From Staphylococcus pettenkoferi (GTDB lineage: Bacteria > Bacillota > Bacilli > Staphylococcales > Staphylococcaceae): a stretch of 64,000 nt of DNA. The notes beneath the pieces are model-generated. The model saw only the letters and a list, made by a program, of their open reading frames with translations, ran no database searches and was not told where the DNA came from. Shown here piece by piece: positions 53,818-64,000 of the stretch. The position numbers were made by a program, and so were the translations under genes. Location of the stretch: the NCBI RefSeq assembly GCF_002902685.1, contig NZ_PPRN01000020.1, forward strand, positions 1 through 64,000, in the 5' to 3' direction. Position 1 is the first letter of the stretch. Each line of letters starts with the position of its first letter.

Positions 53818-55359
53818 ATGTCAGATACACAAGAGAACAAAGGAATCGGCCGTAAAGTCCAAGCCTTTGGGTCATTCCTCAGTAGTATGATTATGCCAAA
53901 CATTGGTGCGTTTATTGCTTGGGGCTTAATCGCAGCGATCTTCATCGATGGCGGTTGGTGGCCTAACAAAGATCTCGCAAGTTTGGCTGATCCGATGATT
54001 AAATATTTAATTCCATTACTTATCGCATATAGTGGTGGTCGTCTCCTCCATGAAATGCGTGGCGGTATTATTGCTGCCGTTGCAACAATGGGTGTCATCG
54101 TAGCGATGCCGGATACACCAATGTTACTTGGTGCTATGGTTATGGGGCCTTTAGTTGGCTGGTTGATGAAGAAGACAGATCAATTCATCCAACCTCGTAC
54201 CCCACAAGGTTTCGAAATGTTGTTTAACAACTTCTCGGCCGGAATTCTCGGCTTTATTATGACGCTCGTAGGATTTAAGATTATCGCACCTATTATGCAC
54301 GGAATTATGTACATCCTATCCGTGATCGTGGGTAGTCTTGTACACGCGCACTTATTACCTATCGTAAGTGTCATCGTTGAGCCAGCGAAGATTGTATTCT
54401 TAAATAACGCGATTAACCACGGTGTGTTCACACCCCTTGGCGCAGACCAGTCCGCACATTTAGGTAAGTCTATTCTTTATACGATTGAATCTAACCCTGG
54501 ACCAGGTCTCGGAATTCTCGTCGCTTACATGATCTTCGGTAAAGGAACTGCGAAAGCAACATCATATGGCGCAGGTATCATCCACTTCCTCGGTGGTATC
54601 CATGAGATTTACTTCCCATATGTATTGATGCGTCCGTTACTCTTTATCGCAGTGATCCTTGGTGGTATGACAGGTGTTGCAACTTATTCACTCTTTGACT
54701 TTGGTTTTAAAAGTCCAGCGTCACCAGGTTCATTCTTGGTCTACATTTTCAACACACCTAAAGGCAACTACTTGCACATGATTCTCGGTGTGCTGCTCGC
54801 AGCGCTCGTTTCCTTTATCGTCGCATCACTTATTTTACGTTTTACTAAAGAACCTAAACAGGATCTTGAAAGTGCCACAGCACAAATGGAAAAAACGAAA
54901 GGTAAGAAATCAAGAGTATCTTCACAACTATCAGGGAACAAAGATACTAAAGATACATCAGCTCAAACAGATAAAGCCGAAGATGAAGGTACTACGTCTG
55001 ATGCTAATGCAGAAGAGGAAGAAGACCTCACAGAGAAATATGATACAGAGAACGTCGACGCGCACGACTACAGCAAGATTAACCACGTCATCTTCGCATG
55101 TGACGCAGGAATGGGCTCTAGTGCGATGGGTGCCAGCATGTTGCGTAATAAGTTCAAGAAAGCTGGTTTAACTGATATCGACGTAACGAATACAGCGATC
55201 AATCAGTTACCACAAGATGCACAACTTGTCATTACGCAGAAGAAATTAACAGATCGTGCAATTAAGCAAACACCTAATGCGATTCACATCTCTGTGGATA
55301 ATTTCTTAAACTCACCAAGATACGAAGAGTTACTCGAACAGTTAAAGTCTGATCAGTAA
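53818..55359 (+). CDS. mtlA: PTS mannitol transporter EIICB
   Basis: MtlA imports and phosphorylates mannitol. The 513-residue protein has the membrane EIIC domain (about 15-345; MIMPNIGAFIAWG, LGGIHEIYFPYV), an acidic, Ser/Thr/Glu-rich linker (about 350-415), and the cytoplasmic EIIB domain with phospho-Cys near 428 (CDAGMGSSAMG). The start ATG at 53818 follows AGAGGTG; a GTG 9 nt upstream is within that site. First gene of mtlARFD. Confidence 0.95.
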   Translation: MSDTQENKGIGRKVQAFGSFLSSMIMPNIGAFIAWGLIAAIFIDGGWWPNKDLASLADPMIKYLIPLLIAYSGGRLLHEMRGGIIAAVATMGVIVAMPDTPMLLGAMVMGPLVGWLMKKTDQFIQPRTPQGFEMLFNNFSAGILGFIMTLVGFKIIAPIMHGIMYILSVIVGSLVHAHLLPIVSVIVEPAKIVFLNNAINHGVFTPLGADQSAHLGKSILYTIESNPGPGLGILVAYMIFGKGTAKATSYGAGIIHFLGGIHEIYFPYVLMRPLLFIAVILGGMTGVATYSLFDFGFKSPASPGSFLVYIFNTPKGNYLHMILGVLLAALVSFIVASLILRFTKEPKQDLESATAQMEKTKGKKSRVSSQLSGNKDTKDTSAQTDKAEDEGTTSDANAEEEEDLTEKYDTENVDAHDYSKINHVIFACDAGMGSSAMGASMLRNKFKKAGLTDIDVTNTAINQLPQDAQLVITQKKLTDRAIKQTPNAIHISVDNFLNSPRYEELLEQLKSDQ

Positions 55360-55398
55360 TCCTTCAATCCCATAGATCAACTAAAGGAGGATACAGCT

Positions 55399-57447
55399 AT
55401 GTTACTGAGCAAACGTGAAAGAGCCATCACTGAAATGTTACTCAAGCATCAAGACCAATATTTAACGATATACGATATTGCTCAAACGCTTGCTGTCTCC
55501 TCTCGTACGATACATCGAGAATTGAAATCACTTGAAGAGACGTTGACTCAACTGGGGCTAAAGTTGGAACGCGTCGTGCGTAAAGGCGTGAAGTTAAGTG
55601 GATCAACTACTGCCGTTGAGCGTTTACAACAACTCGTCCAGGATCAACCCATGGCAGACTTATCTGAAGAAGAACAACAAGTCATCATCTTATATGCCTT
55701 AATCCAAGCAGATGCCCCTATTAAGCAATATAGTCTCGCACATGAGATTGGGGTCTCGACTCAAACACTGTCTAAAATATTGGATCAACTCGAACAAGTA
55801 CTCACTAACTATCAGCTCACGCTTCAACGTAAACGCGGCGAAGGTATTTCACTTCAAGGTGCAGAATCTAAAAAACGTGAGCTACTGAGTTTACGGATGG
55901 TCAACAATCTAAACAGTACAAGTGTTTACTCTGTCATCGAGAACCACTTCGTTTATCAGTCACTCAATCAAACACAGTTATCTATGGTAGATATGGATAA
56001 GATTTTTCGTGTCGAACGACTATTAATGGATTATCTTGATTCACTGCCATATACATTGATTGAGTCAAGCTATATCACGTTGACCGTTCATATCGTTCTG
56101 AGTATTGATCGCATGCAGAAAAATGAATATGTGACTTTAGAACCTGCAGTTTACGAAGAGGTACACCATACCCGTGAATTTGAAGTTGCAACTGCACTTG
56201 CCCATCGTTTAGAAGCGATTTACGATGTGACTTTTACTGAAGCTGAAATTACCTTTATTACAATTCACCTTAGAGGTGCGAAGCGTAAAGATATCACAGA
56301 AGATGATGAACATGACGAAACACAAATTCAACGTTTTATCCAACGCGTAAGTAACTTTGCGAAGATGGAATTTAGTGAGTTAGATACGCTAACTGAAGGG
56401 TTGAAGTTGCATCTCATTCCTGCTATGAACCGTTTGAGAGCAAATATTGAAACCTATAATCCACTCACACAAATGGTGAAGCAGAAGTATCCTCATCTCT
56501 TTCACAGTGTGAAGTTGGCGGTAGAAGCAACGTGGAGCGATTTAAACTTTCCTGATAGCGAGATTGCCTTTCTCGTTCTCCATTTCGCCGGTGCTATTAG
56601 ACGCGAGGAACATCACACGTTAAATGTCTTAGTCGTCTGTAGCAGCGGGATTGGAACAAGTCGTTTATTAGCGACGCGATTAGAGCAAACATTTCCAGAA
56701 GTCACGTCGACAGAACAAGCTTCGGTTGGAGAGTTAGCGCACATATCGCTTGAAGCCTATGATGCCATTATTTCGACGGTCAATCTTGATATTGAAGCGG
56801 ATTACTTAACTGTTAATCCTTTACTGCCGGATACCGATATTCATCTTGTCGCTCAATTTTTAAAAAGCCAGAGTGACTACGTGCAAACTGAAACTAAGAC
56901 TGAAATTCCGAGCAATCTTTGGAAACCGAAACAACCTTCTCAAGCACAACGAGATACTGAACATATCTTGAATCAAGTTCGAGATGGCTTACGACTTCTT
57001 GACCACTGTGAAGTCGAACAAGTTCACGTGGATGATGTCGTAAGTTATCTAACAGAAAGTTTACATCAAAGGAAGATTATCGACGATCGACAGTCATTCT
57101 CTGAATTACTGGTAGACCGCATGGAAGAAGATGGGTACGCTTTAGCGCCCTATCCTCTTGCTCTTCCACATCTGAGAAGTTCAGTCATCCAGAAACCGAT
57201 GTTGCTTCTCACTGTGTTGGAACAACCACTCGAGCTACCAAATCATAATGACACACCGATTCGTTATTTAATTAATATCTTTATTCCTGACGATCCTAAC
57301 TTAGCACAACTCGTCAGTCATTTTACCGGTGAACTCATTCACCACCTTGATGATATCGACGTACTGATGTCAGACCCGGACAAATTGATTTCAATATTGA
57401 AGGATCAGTATGTCGCCTATTTACAACAAATCTTAACTATGGAGTGA
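55399..57447 (+). CDS. mtlR: Mannitol operon transcriptional activator MtlR
   Basis: The 682-residue PRD regulator has N-terminal helix-turn-helix domains (about 1-120; [22 protein letters not shown]), two PTS regulation domains (about 185-400), a GatB-like EIIB domain with phospho-Cys near 413 ([11 protein letters not shown]) and a C-terminal EIIA-like domain with LALPHLR near 590. Phosphorylation by the PTS would set its activity. It sits between mtlA and mtlF as in other Firmicutes. Confidence 0.94.
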   Translation: MLLSKRERAITEMLLKHQDQYLTIYDIAQTLAVSSRTIHRELKSLEETLTQLGLKLERVVRKGVKLSGSTTAVERLQQLVQDQPMADLSEEEQQVIILYALIQADAPIKQYSLAHEIGVSTQTLSKILDQLEQVLTNYQLTLQRKRGEGISLQGAESKKRELLSLRMVNNLNSTSVYSVIENHFVYQSLNQTQLSMVDMDKIFRVERLLMDYLDSLPYTLIESSYITLTVHIVLSIDRMQKNEYVTLEPAVYEEVHHTREFEVATALAHRLEAIYDVTFTEAEITFITIHLRGAKRKDITEDDEHDETQIQRFIQRVSNFAKMEFSELDTLTEGLKLHLIPAMNRLRANIETYNPLTQMVKQKYPHLFHSVKLAVEATWSDLNFPDSEIAFLVLHFAGAIRREEHHTLNVLVVCSSGIGTSRLLATRLEQTFPEVTSTEQASVGELAHISLEAYDAIISTVNLDIEADYLTVNPLLPDTDIHLVAQFLKSQSDYVQTETKTEIPSNLWKPKQPSQAQRDTEHILNQVRDGLRLLDHCEVEQVHVDDVVSYLTESLHQRKIIDDRQSFSELLVDRMEEDGYALAPYPLALPHLRSSVIQKPMLLLTVLEQPLELPNHNDTPIRYLINIFIPDDPNLAQLVSHFTGELIHHLDDIDVLMSDPDKLISILKDQYVAYLQQILTME

Positions 57448-57454
57448 TACGATT

Positions 57455-57889
57455 ATGAGCGAATTATTTAGCAATGACAATATTTATCTTAACCAATCTA
57501 TTAGTACACAAGAGGAAGCCATCGAACAAGCTGGCCAAGCTTTAGTTAAAAGTGGTGCGGTGACTGAAGGCTATATTCAAGCTATGAAAGAGCGTGAACA
57601 ACTCGTATCTACGTTTATGGGTAACGGTTTAGCAATTCCGCACGGTACTGATGAAGCGAAGACAGAAGTCATTCAATCAGGATTATCTTTAATTCAAATT
57701 CCTGAAGGTATCGATTGGGATGGCGAAACAGTGAAAGTCGTAGTAGGTATTGCAGGTAAAGATGGCGAGCATTTAGACTTATTATCTAAAATCGCAATCA
57801 CGTTCAGTGAAGAAGAGAATGTTGAACGCATCGTCAACGCGCAATCCGCAGAAGAAATCAAACAAGTCTTTGAGGAGGCCGATGCATGA
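57455..57889 (+). CDS. mtlF: PTS mannitol-specific EIIA component
   Basis: MtlF passes phosphate from HPr to the EIIB domain of MtlA. The 144-residue protein has phospho-His63 in [12 protein letters not shown]. It lies 7 bp after mtlR with GGAG before the start, and its stop overlaps the mtlD start. Confidence 0.96.
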   Translation: MSELFSNDNIYLNQSISTQEEAIEQAGQALVKSGAVTEGYIQAMKEREQLVSTFMGNGLAIPHGTDEAKTEVIQSGLSLIQIPEGIDWDGETVKVVVGIAGKDGEHLDLLSKIAITFSEEENVERIVNAQSAEEIKQVFEEADA

Positions 57890-58995
57890 TGAAAGCCCTA
57901 CATTTCGGTGCCGGCAATATCGGTCGCGGTTTCATCGGTTTCATACTTGCTGATAATGAGGTTAAAGTAACCTTTGCGGATGTCAATGAGACGGTGATTC
58001 ATGAACTTGAGCAACAACATGAATACGATGTGATTTTAGCGGATGAGGAACGTACGACGACACGCGTTCATAATGTTGATGGTATTAATTCTAGTAAACC
58101 TTCAGAAGCGTTGAAGCAAGCGGTGTTGGAAGCGGATATTATTACGACTGCAGTCGGCGTGAATATACTACCACTTATTGCGAAGACGTTTGCACCGTAT
58201 CTGAAAGAGAAAGAAACACCCGTCAATATCGTGGCGTGCGAGAACGCGATTATGGCGACAAATACGTTGAAACAAGCCATCTTAGATATTACAGGGCCAC
58301 TAGGTGATCATATCCACTTTGCGAACTCAGCTGTTGACCGTATTGTTCCTGAACAACATAACGAGAATTTGTTAGACGTCGTTGTCGAACCGTTCTTTGA
58401 ATGGGTGATTGAACGTCAACATTGGTATGGGCCTGAGTTAGATCATATTCACTATGTGGATGATCTCACACCTTACATCGAACGTAAGCTCCTCACAGTG
58501 AACACGGGTCATGCGTTCTTAGCTTATGCAGGACGTTATCACGATAAAGCCACTGTGCTCGATGCCATGAAGGACACACAAATTAAAGACGGCTTGAAAC
58601 AAGTCCTTTCAGAGACTAGCCAGTATATTACGTCTAAATTTACTTTCACTGAATCACAACAGGCACAATATGTGGATCAAATTATGGAACGTTTTGAGAA
58701 CCCTAATCTTTCTGATGCGGTTACACGCGTTGGTCGAGGCACTTTACGTAAAATTGGTCCTCAAGATCGTATTATTAAACCGCTCAATTATCTTTATCAA
58801 CAAGATTTACCTCATGAAGGCTTGCTGAAAGCTGCAGCTTATCTATTAAAATATGATGATACGAATGATAAAGAGACGGTTGAGAAGAATAATTATATTA
58901 AAAACAACGGTGTTGAAGCATTTCTTAAAGAATATGCGCACACTGATGAAGGTTTAACTCAAGAAATTGTGCGTGAGTACAACGTGCTAGGTTAA
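57886..58995 (+). CDS. mtlD: Mannitol-1-phosphate 5-dehydrogenase
   Basis: MtlD oxidises mannitol-1-phosphate to fructose-6-phosphate with NAD. The 369-residue protein has the nucleotide motif [11 protein letters not shown] near the start and the catalytic-domain segment [16 protein letters not shown] with the family Lys. Two adjacent ATGs (57886 and 57889) follow GAGGAGG; the first overlaps the mtlF stop by 4 nt. Its product is the substrate of GlmS, encoded next door. Confidence 0.96.
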   Translation: MMKALHFGAGNIGRGFIGFILADNEVKVTFADVNETVIHELEQQHEYDVILADEERTTTRVHNVDGINSSKPSEALKQAVLEADIITTAVGVNILPLIAKTFAPYLKEKETPVNIVACENAIMATNTLKQAILDITGPLGDHIHFANSAVDRIVPEQHNENLLDVVVEPFFEWVIERQHWYGPELDHIHYVDDLTPYIERKLLTVNTGHAFLAYAGRYHDKATVLDAMKDTQIKDGLKQVLSETSQYITSKFTFTESQQAQYVDQIMERFENPNLSDAVTRVGRGTLRKIGPQDRIIKPLNYLYQQDLPHEGLLKAAAYLLKYDDTNDKETVEKNNYIKNNGVEAFLKEYAHTDEGLTQEIVREYNVLG

Positions 58996-59012
58996 ACGAT
59001 TGGATAAAGTAA

Positions 59013-59058
59013 GAGGATTCGAGCGTGAAGCTAATTACTTCATGCTCGAATCCTTTTT
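59013..59058 (+). terminator. Terminator of the mtl operon
   Basis: AGGATTCGAGCGTGAAG pairs with CTTCATGCTCGAATCCT (one mismatch) followed by TTTTTG. Confidence 0.9.
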
Positions 59059-59145
59059 GAGTTATATACGTTTTTTGAGTTGAGAGATTAACACTCTTAT
59101 AAAGCGATAGCGTATCTCAACTTTATTGTAGAAACTAGTTAACGA

Positions 59146-60498
59146 TTACTCTAGCCCCATATGTTCTTCAACGACTTTAGCAATACGTTCAGCATACGCT
59201 TGTGCTTTCTCATCTGTTGCCGCTTCAACCATGACACGTACGAGTGGTTCTGTACCTGAAGGACGTACGAGAATACGACCTTCTCCGTTCATATCCACTT
59301 CGACTTTCGTCATTTCTTCTTGTACAGCAACGTTTTCCTCAACGCGATGTTTATCCGTTACTTTCACATTAACGAGTGATTGTGGATACTTCTTCATTTG
59401 TGCAGCTAATTCGCTTAGCTTTTTACCTGTAAGTTTAATCACTGAAGCTAATTTCACACCTGTAAGTAAACCGTCACCTGTCGTATTGTAGTCCATCATC
59501 ACGATGTGACCTGACTGTTCACCACCAAGGTTGTAACCGCCACGACGCATTTCTTCTACTACATAACGGTCGCCGACTTTCGTCTTGTTTGATTGAATAC
59601 CTTCCGCTTCTAATGCTTTGTAGAAACCAAGGTTGCTCATCACCGTTGAAACAATCATATTATGGTTGAGTTCTTGGTTCTTCGCCATTTCTTGACCGAT
59701 AATAAACATGATTTGGTCTCCATCAATGATGTCACCTTTCTCATCTACCGCAATCAAACGGTCACCATCGCCATCAAATGCGAGACCGAAATCACATTCT
59801 TTTTCAACAACCGTTTCAGCAAGTTTCTCAGGGTGAGTAGAACCTACTTGGTCATTGATGTTGTAACCATCTGGATTACAGCCGACCGTCACTGTGTCCG
59901 CTTCTAAATCCCCGAATAAGAATGGCGCAAGAGATGAAGTAGAACCATGTGCGCCATCTAAGGCAATCTTCATACCTTCGAAATCCACATCTACGGTTGA
60001 TTTAAGATAGCTTAAGTACTTCTGAGAACCTTCGAAGTAATCAGAGTAGTGTACGATATCTTCCCCTACAGGCCTAGGAATGGCAGGATTCTCTGCATTG
60101 AGCAATTCTTCAATTTCTTCTTCTTGAGCATCAGAAAGTTTGAAACCGTCTGAACCAAAGAATTTAATACCATTATCTTCAACCGGATTGTGTGAAGCAG
60201 AAATCATTACACCAAGCTCTGCTTCCATTTCCTTAGTTAAGTATGCGACACCTGGTGTAGAAATCACACCTAAGCGCATTACTTCAGCTCCGATTGAGAC
60301 AAGACCTGCGATGAGTGCAGACTCTAACATTTCACCTGATACACGTGTATCGCGTCCTACAAGTACCTTAGGATGTTTCTTATCTTTATTATGTGCAAGT
60401 ACATAGCCACCATAACGTCCGAGCTTAAAGGCAAGTTCAGGTGTTAAATCTTGGTTTGCGACACCTCTGACACCATCAGTACCAAAATATTTAGCCAT
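59146..60498 (-). CDS. glmM: Phosphoglucosamine mutase
   Basis: GlmM converts glucosamine-6-phosphate to glucosamine-1-phosphate. The 450-residue protein has the phosphoserine Ser102 in MISASHNP, the metal loop DGDGDR and the sugar loop GGEQSGH, ending with [12 protein letters not shown]. It is last in dacA-cdaR-glmM, 28 bp after cdaR, an arrangement common in Firmicutes in which GlmM also restrains DacA. Confidence 0.97.
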   Translation of the reverse strand: MAKYFGTDGVRGVANQDLTPELAFKLGRYGGYVLAHNKDKKHPKVLVGRDTRVSGEMLESALIAGLVSIGAEVMRLGVISTPGVAYLTKEMEAELGVMISASHNPVEDNGIKFFGSDGFKLSDAQEEEIEELLNAENPAIPRPVGEDIVHYSDYFEGSQKYLSYLKSTVDVDFEGMKIALDGAHGSTSSLAPFLFGDLEADTVTVGCNPDGYNINDQVGSTHPEKLAETVVEKECDFGLAFDGDGDRLIAVDEKGDIIDGDQIMFIIGQEMAKNQELNHNMIVSTVMSNLGFYKALEAEGIQSNKTKVGDRYVVEEMRRGGYNLGGEQSGHIVMMDYNTTGDGLLTGVKLASVIKLTGKKLSELAAQMKKYPQSLVNVKVTDKHRVEENVAVQEEMTKVEVDMNGEGRILVRPSGTEPLVRVMVEAATDEKAQAYAERIAKVVEEHMGLE

Positions 60499-60526
60499 TG
60501 TTATTAACTCCTTTGTATCTTACGTA

Positions 60527-61459
60527 TTATTTGATATAGACTTTCGCTTGTATCTGATCTGGATCAGCTTTCGTCACATGCTTAGGCAATTTGAGAGTAA
60601 CCTCTTTCTCAGTATCCTCACTCTCATTATCGACATCAATTTCCCCTGTGATTTCGTCGATATCCTTTAAGTCATCTTTATTTCCATAAATTTCAATTTC
60701 ATCATCATCTAGTTTCACTTTATCTACTTGATGTCCATCGGCTAAACTACCCACCACTTTAGGTGCGATCTTCACCTTTTTACTATAAGGTTCTAGTTTA
60801 GCTGATAAATTCACTTCTTTAGGTTGAATCGTCACATCTACTTTATTGAGCTGACTATCAAATGCAGTAATTTGTGCTACATCTGTAGTATCTTCAGAAA
60901 TTGTACTTGAATCTTTGTACGTCGCTTTCAAGTAGGCAATCTTCTTAATCTGTTCTTGTCCGCCAGTGACTTTCACAGTACGTGGAGATACAGTTTGTTC
61001 GCTAATCTTGTGCTCTCCATCTACATTGTTCTCACTGACATCTGGCTCAACTTTCATCGTCTTAGTGACTTTCTGTTCGAGATTAACACTTGCATCTTTC
61101 GGTTTCACTTCATAATCTAGATCTTCATCTAAACCTTTAACTTCAAAATCTGCTGAATGTTTTCCCGCTTTTTCACCAGTTAAATCAAGTACAGCTTTAA
61201 TATCTTCGTTCTTCTGTGCTTTCAACACTTGGGAACGTGTACCTGATAAATCTACGTTAACTGTTTCTGGTGCGCCGCTCGCATACAGTGATTTGTGATC
61301 GTATTTCACCTCAACAGGCACATCGTTCAGTGTCTCTGTCGAATTCTGTCCGAATTTATCTGCATTGAACACATTACCGAATACATTATTCACGGATAGG
61401 AAGAATAATACCGCTAGTGCTAACGCGATTAAGCGCAGCCCCCATTTACTCTCTAACAT
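60527..61459 (-). CDS. cdaR: YbbR-domain c-di-AMP cyclase regulator CdaR
   Basis: CdaR modulates the diadenylate cyclase. The 310-residue protein has one N-terminal membrane helix (about 7-25) and then several extracellular YbbR-type repeats of about 80 residues (recurring VPVEV-like strands and TVKVTGGQEQIKKI). The start codon follows the dacA stop directly with AAAGGTG inside dacA, so the two are coupled. Confidence 0.94.
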   Translation of the reverse strand: MLESKWGLRLIALALAVLFFLSVNNVFGNVFNADKFGQNSTETLNDVPVEVKYDHKSLYASGAPETVNVDLSGTRSQVLKAQKNEDIKAVLDLTGEKAGKHSADFEVKGLDEDLDYEVKPKDASVNLEQKVTKTMKVEPDVSENNVDGEHKISEQTVSPRTVKVTGGQEQIKKIAYLKATYKDSSTISEDTTDVAQITAFDSQLNKVDVTIQPKEVNLSAKLEPYSKKVKIAPKVVGSLADGHQVDKVKLDDDEIEIYGNKDDLKDIDEITGEIDVDNESEDTEKEVTLKLPKHVTKADPDQIQAKVYIK

Positions 61460-62266
61460 CTATTTCACACCTTTCTCTTGAAAGTGTGTGCCAAACCAAT
61501 GTTCAGCCAACAATTCTTCAAATGCATCTGTAGAAATATCTTTACGCAACTTACCATCGAATGTCACAGAGATAGACCCTGTCTCTTCAGAAACGACAGC
61601 AGTAAATGCATCTGAAACCTCAGATATACCTACAGCCGCTCTATGACGTGTACCTAAACTCTTCGCGATCTTCGCACTATCAGAAAGCGGAAGGTAACAA
61701 GCTGCACTTGCAATTTTCGTGCCTTGAATGATCATCGCACCATCATGCAGTGGCGTATTAGGTATAAACACGTTCGTTAGCAACTCTTGAGAAATGTCAG
61801 AATCGAGCGGTATACCCGTTTCTATATAATCTTGTAAACCCGTCTCTTTCTCAAAGACAATGAGCGCACCAATACGACGTTTCGCCATGTATTGAATTGC
61901 TTTCGATACCGCTTCAATCAGCTTATCTTCATTGCTGTTTAAATTACTTGTATATCTTTTAAATAAACTGCCTCGCCCTAGCTGTTCAAGTGCTCGTCGA
62001 ATTTCAGGTTGGAAGATAACGATTAACGCTAATACCCCCCATTGGATGACGAGATCAAACAAATGGGATGTCGCAGTCAGGTTCAGCATCTTACTCACTT
62101 GTTGGCCAATGACGATGACCACAATACCCTTGAGCAACTGAATCGCTTTCGTGCCTTTAAATACTGTAATAACTAAGTAAAGGACATACCAAACGATGAG
62201 TAAATCAAGGATGCTCGTAATGACGCTTACCGTATTCCAATGATTAAAATAATTGGATAATTCCAT
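61460..62266 (-). CDS. dacA: Diadenylate cyclase DacA (CdaA)
   Basis: DacA makes the essential messenger c-di-AMP from ATP. The 268-residue protein has three N-terminal membrane helices (about 13-35, 40-58, 68-88) and a DAC domain with DGA at 175-177 (LHDGAMII) and RHR at 207-209 (GTRHRAAVG). GGAGGAGA precedes the start. Confidence 0.97.
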   Translation of the reverse strand: MELSNYFNHWNTVSVITSILDLLIVWYVLYLVITVFKGTKAIQLLKGIVVIVIGQQVSKMLNLTATSHLFDLVIQWGVLALIVIFQPEIRRALEQLGRGSLFKRYTSNLNSNEDKLIEAVSKAIQYMAKRRIGALIVFEKETGLQDYIETGIPLDSDISQELLTNVFIPNTPLHDGAMIIQGTKIASAACYLPLSDSAKIAKSLGTRHRAAVGISEVSDAFTAVVSEETGSISVTFDGKLRKDISTDAFEELLAEHWFGTHFQEKGVK

Positions 62267-62301
62267 AACATCTCCTCCGGTAATCTGTTCCCATGCTATC
62301 C

Positions 62302-62339
62302 ATTATACCAATCATAACTATAACTGTCATATATAGTTA
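62302..62339 (-). promoter_or_regulatory. dacA promoter with palindrome over the -35
   Basis: ATGACA (62325-62330), a 17-nt spacer and TATAAT (62302-62307) form a strong minus-strand promoter about 36 bp from the dacA start. A perfect 8-bp inverted repeat TAACTATA/TATAGTTA (62315-62322 and 62332-62339) brackets the -35, a likely operator for an unidentified regulator. Confidence 0.6.
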
Positions 62340-62462
62340 CAGCTAAATTCTTCTTTAGTTTGAAAATTGAAATATTAAATTTGTATGGGGGAAATTTAGG
62401 AGAACTTTGAGGTATAGTATAAGTGGTGATCATGAGTTGGAGTAAAGTTTTTGTTGGAGAAA

Positions 62463-62516
62463 AATAAAAAAGCGGGAGCGAGCGTGAAAATGAGATATTT
62501 TCTACGCTCAATCCCG
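62463..62516 (-). terminator. Distal terminator after the arginase gene
   Basis: GGGATTGAGCGTAGAAAAT and ATTTTCACGCTCGCTCCC form a long imperfect stem followed by GCTTTTTTATTTTT on the minus strand. It lies about 170 nt past the rocF stop; the sequence between holds no gene. Confidence 0.8.
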
Positions 62517-62683
62517 TGTTGAAGAGTTAAAATGCTTCATGAATGCGATAAATAAATTTAATCTTTAAAAAGTGAATACCTTTCATGTTAGTACTGTTTA
62601 AACAATTCAAGTATCTTATTTAAACAATCATTTTTAAAACTGTTGCTTCTAGACTAACAACCAATCATACTTTCTTTTTAAAA

Positions 62684-63589
62684 TTAGAGTAGCGATTCAC
62701 CTAAAAAGCTTCCAATTAAACCGACAGCTTGTTCTGCAGTACGGTTCTTGTTATCAATTAACGGATTTACTTCTACAACATCCATAGAGGTAATCATCTG
62801 AGATTCGTGTAATAATTCCAAGGCAAAGTGACTTTCTCGATAAGTTAATCCACCAAGTACTCGAGTGCCTGTCCCTGGTGTTTCTACTGGATCTAATCCA
62901 TCGACGTCTAATGAGAGATGGATGCCATCCGTTTTATCTTTAAGATAATTGATCGTTTCCTCAATCACATGCTGGATACCATAACGATCAATATCAGCCA
63001 TTGTATAAGTTTGAATATGATGTTTCTTGATGTACTGCTTCTCCCCTTCGTCTAAGTCACGCATACCGATAAGAACAATATTCTCTGGTTTAACTTTAGG
63101 AGCGAATCCACCTAAATGAACAAGCGCTTCATCACCTTCTCCAGCAAGTACACGAAGTGGCATCCCATGTACATTACCTGAAGGCGACTCCTCAGGAATA
63201 TTCAAATCACCATGTGCATCATACCAAATCACACCTAAGTTCTCGTAGTGTTGGCTCACTCCAGTAATAGAACCAATAGCTAATGAGTGATCTCCTCCGA
63301 TAATGAGTGGGAAATGGTTACGTGCAACGCTTGTAGATACCGCTTCACTTAAATTCTTAGACACAGTCATTATTTCATCATAGTTGCGTAGACCTTCTTG
63401 CGGCCCATGAAATCGTTCCAAATCAACCCGAGGTACATCAATATTGCCTCTATCTTCCACTTCAAGACCTAAAGCTTGAATGCGTTTGACGAGCCCAGCA
63501 TATCGTATGGCTTCTGGTCCCAAATTAACCCCTAGTTTAGGTTGACCATATGTAGTAGGTGCACCTATGATATCTATCTTCTTATTCAT
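62684..63589 (-). CDS. rocF: Arginase
   Basis: Arginase splits arginine into ornithine and urea, using two Mn ions. The 301-residue protein has the metal motifs [19 protein letters not shown] and SLDVDGLDP, and the [14 protein letters not shown] segment. The ATG at 63589 was chosen over an adjacent in-frame TTG; AAAGGGG lies 9 nt upstream. Confidence 0.95.
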   Translation of the reverse strand: MNKKIDIIGAPTTYGQPKLGVNLGPEAIRYAGLVKRIQALGLEVEDRGNIDVPRVDLERFHGPQEGLRNYDEIMTVSKNLSEAVSTSVARNHFPLIIGGDHSLAIGSITGVSQHYENLGVIWYDAHGDLNIPEESPSGNVHGMPLRVLAGEGDEALVHLGGFAPKVKPENIVLIGMRDLDEGEKQYIKKHHIQTYTMADIDRYGIQHVIEETINYLKDKTDGIHLSLDVDGLDPVETPGTGTRVLGGLTYRESHFALELLHESQMITSMDVVEVNPLIDNKNRTAEQAVGLIGSFLGESLL

Positions 63590-63970
63590 CAATCACAACC
63601 CCTTTGTGTTAGATATATGGTAAGAATAAACGAATAGTATAAAACATTCAATTAACGATGCTTTAGACAGAGTTTAATAAAAGGGATTGAATTACATAAT
63701 ATATCAGAATGCTGATTGAAGATTCATTTAAGAAAGTAGTTTCTATCACTTTATGTATGACTATTCATATGAGAGAAGGTAAATTTTTTGCAGAACTAGC
63801 AAAGAGAAATAAGTTGAAAGAAAGCAAAACGATAATTTTAAGCTGCAGTTATTGAAAGCTTCTCTGATTTGAGAAACGATATTTTCATAATACGGGTGAC
63901 CAATCAATATTAGAGTTAGAACTAAAAGATGCAACGGAGTTACTGAGATAAGATAATTACAAAAGTACGT
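63590..63970. other. Upstream region of rocF, no gene accepted
   Basis: AT-rich sequence that should contain the rocF promoter on the minus strand. A 48-codon plus-strand frame from 63709 to 63855 lacks a ribosome site and I could not match it to a family. Confidence 0.4.
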
Positions 63971-63999
63971 AAAAAAGCACCTTCCTAGAAAGAAGGTGC
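63971..63999 (-). terminator. Terminator of a gene beyond the right edge
   Basis: GCACCTTC and GAAGGTGC form a stem followed by TTTTTTAC on the minus strand, so a minus-strand gene should lie just past 64000. Confidence 0.78.
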
Positions 64000-64000
64000 G

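Noticed and set aside
63709-63855. Open frame of 48 codons at the right edge (plus strand)
   Set aside because: No ribosome site, no recognised motif and composition like the surrounding AT-rich intergenic DNA. It may be chance or a decayed remnant.

Overview
The window is a stretch of Staphylococcus chromosome, most likely a coagulase-negative species. The evidence is low-GC DNA with strong AGGAGG-type ribosome sites, protein sequences typical of staphylococci (SceD, MurA, MurZ, DacA, CzrA/CzrB, type II pantothenate kinase), a glmS ribozyme, and a gene order close to what I recall of the S. aureus segment from sceD through atp, rho, pyrG, luxS and glmS to the arginase gene. I could not fix the species. 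There is no insertion sequence, prophage, CRISPR array, rRNA or tRNA gene; this is ordinary core chromosome with local departures.

Layout. 1-4900: secreted transglycosylase sceD with two WalR boxes, a second single-strand-binding protein, YwpF-like protein, fabZ, murA and a DUF1146 protein. 5060-6050: a carboxymuconolactone-decarboxylase-like protein and a DUF488 protein, lying between atpC and the DUF1146 gene. 6120-12923: complete F1Fo ATP synthase operon atpIBEFHAGDC. 13084-21344: mnaA, upp, glyA, ywlG, arginine phosphatase, Sua5, prmC, prfA and tdk, with a 132-bp tandem duplication near the middle. 21700-27213: rpmE2, rho with a structured leader, aldehyde dehydrogenase, HxlR regulator, murZ. 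27214-33037: DUF2529 gene with the expected neighbour fba absent, pyrG with a reiterative-transcription attenuator, rpoE, GNAT protein, coaW. 33184-36408: DUF2750-like protein and an overlapping ATP-grasp/M20 peptidase pair. 36681-41098: luxS, deoxyribonucleoside genes deoCB and deoD, dps. 41301-46893: DCC protein, a twin-EVE protein with a degenerate AAA domain, YeiH exporter, manA broken by one amber codon, a candidate small RNA and an SDR-like protein. 47041-51258: zinc efflux czrAB, DUF975 protein, HAD phosphatase, ABC ATPase. 51392-63589: glmS under its ribozyme, mannitol operon mtlARFD, glmM-cdaR-dacA, arginase.

How the genes fit together. Cell-wall precursor supply is a theme: glmS and glmM make glucosamine phosphates, murA and murZ commit UDP-GlcNAc to peptidoglycan, mnaA diverts it to teichoic acid linkage, dacA/cdaR link c-di-AMP to wall status through GlmM, and SceD acts on the finished wall. 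A perfect WalR-type repeat at the predicted glmS promoter, besides the two at sceD, would tie precursor supply to the wall regulator. A second theme is nucleosides and nucleotides (upp, tdk, pyrG, deoB, deoC, deoD). The items most worth checking are the EVE-EVE-pseudoAAA protein, the three-hairpin candidate RNA at 46000-46142, the manA nonsense codon, the ATP-grasp/M20 pair, the glmS WalR box, the missing fba gene and the 132-bp duplication.
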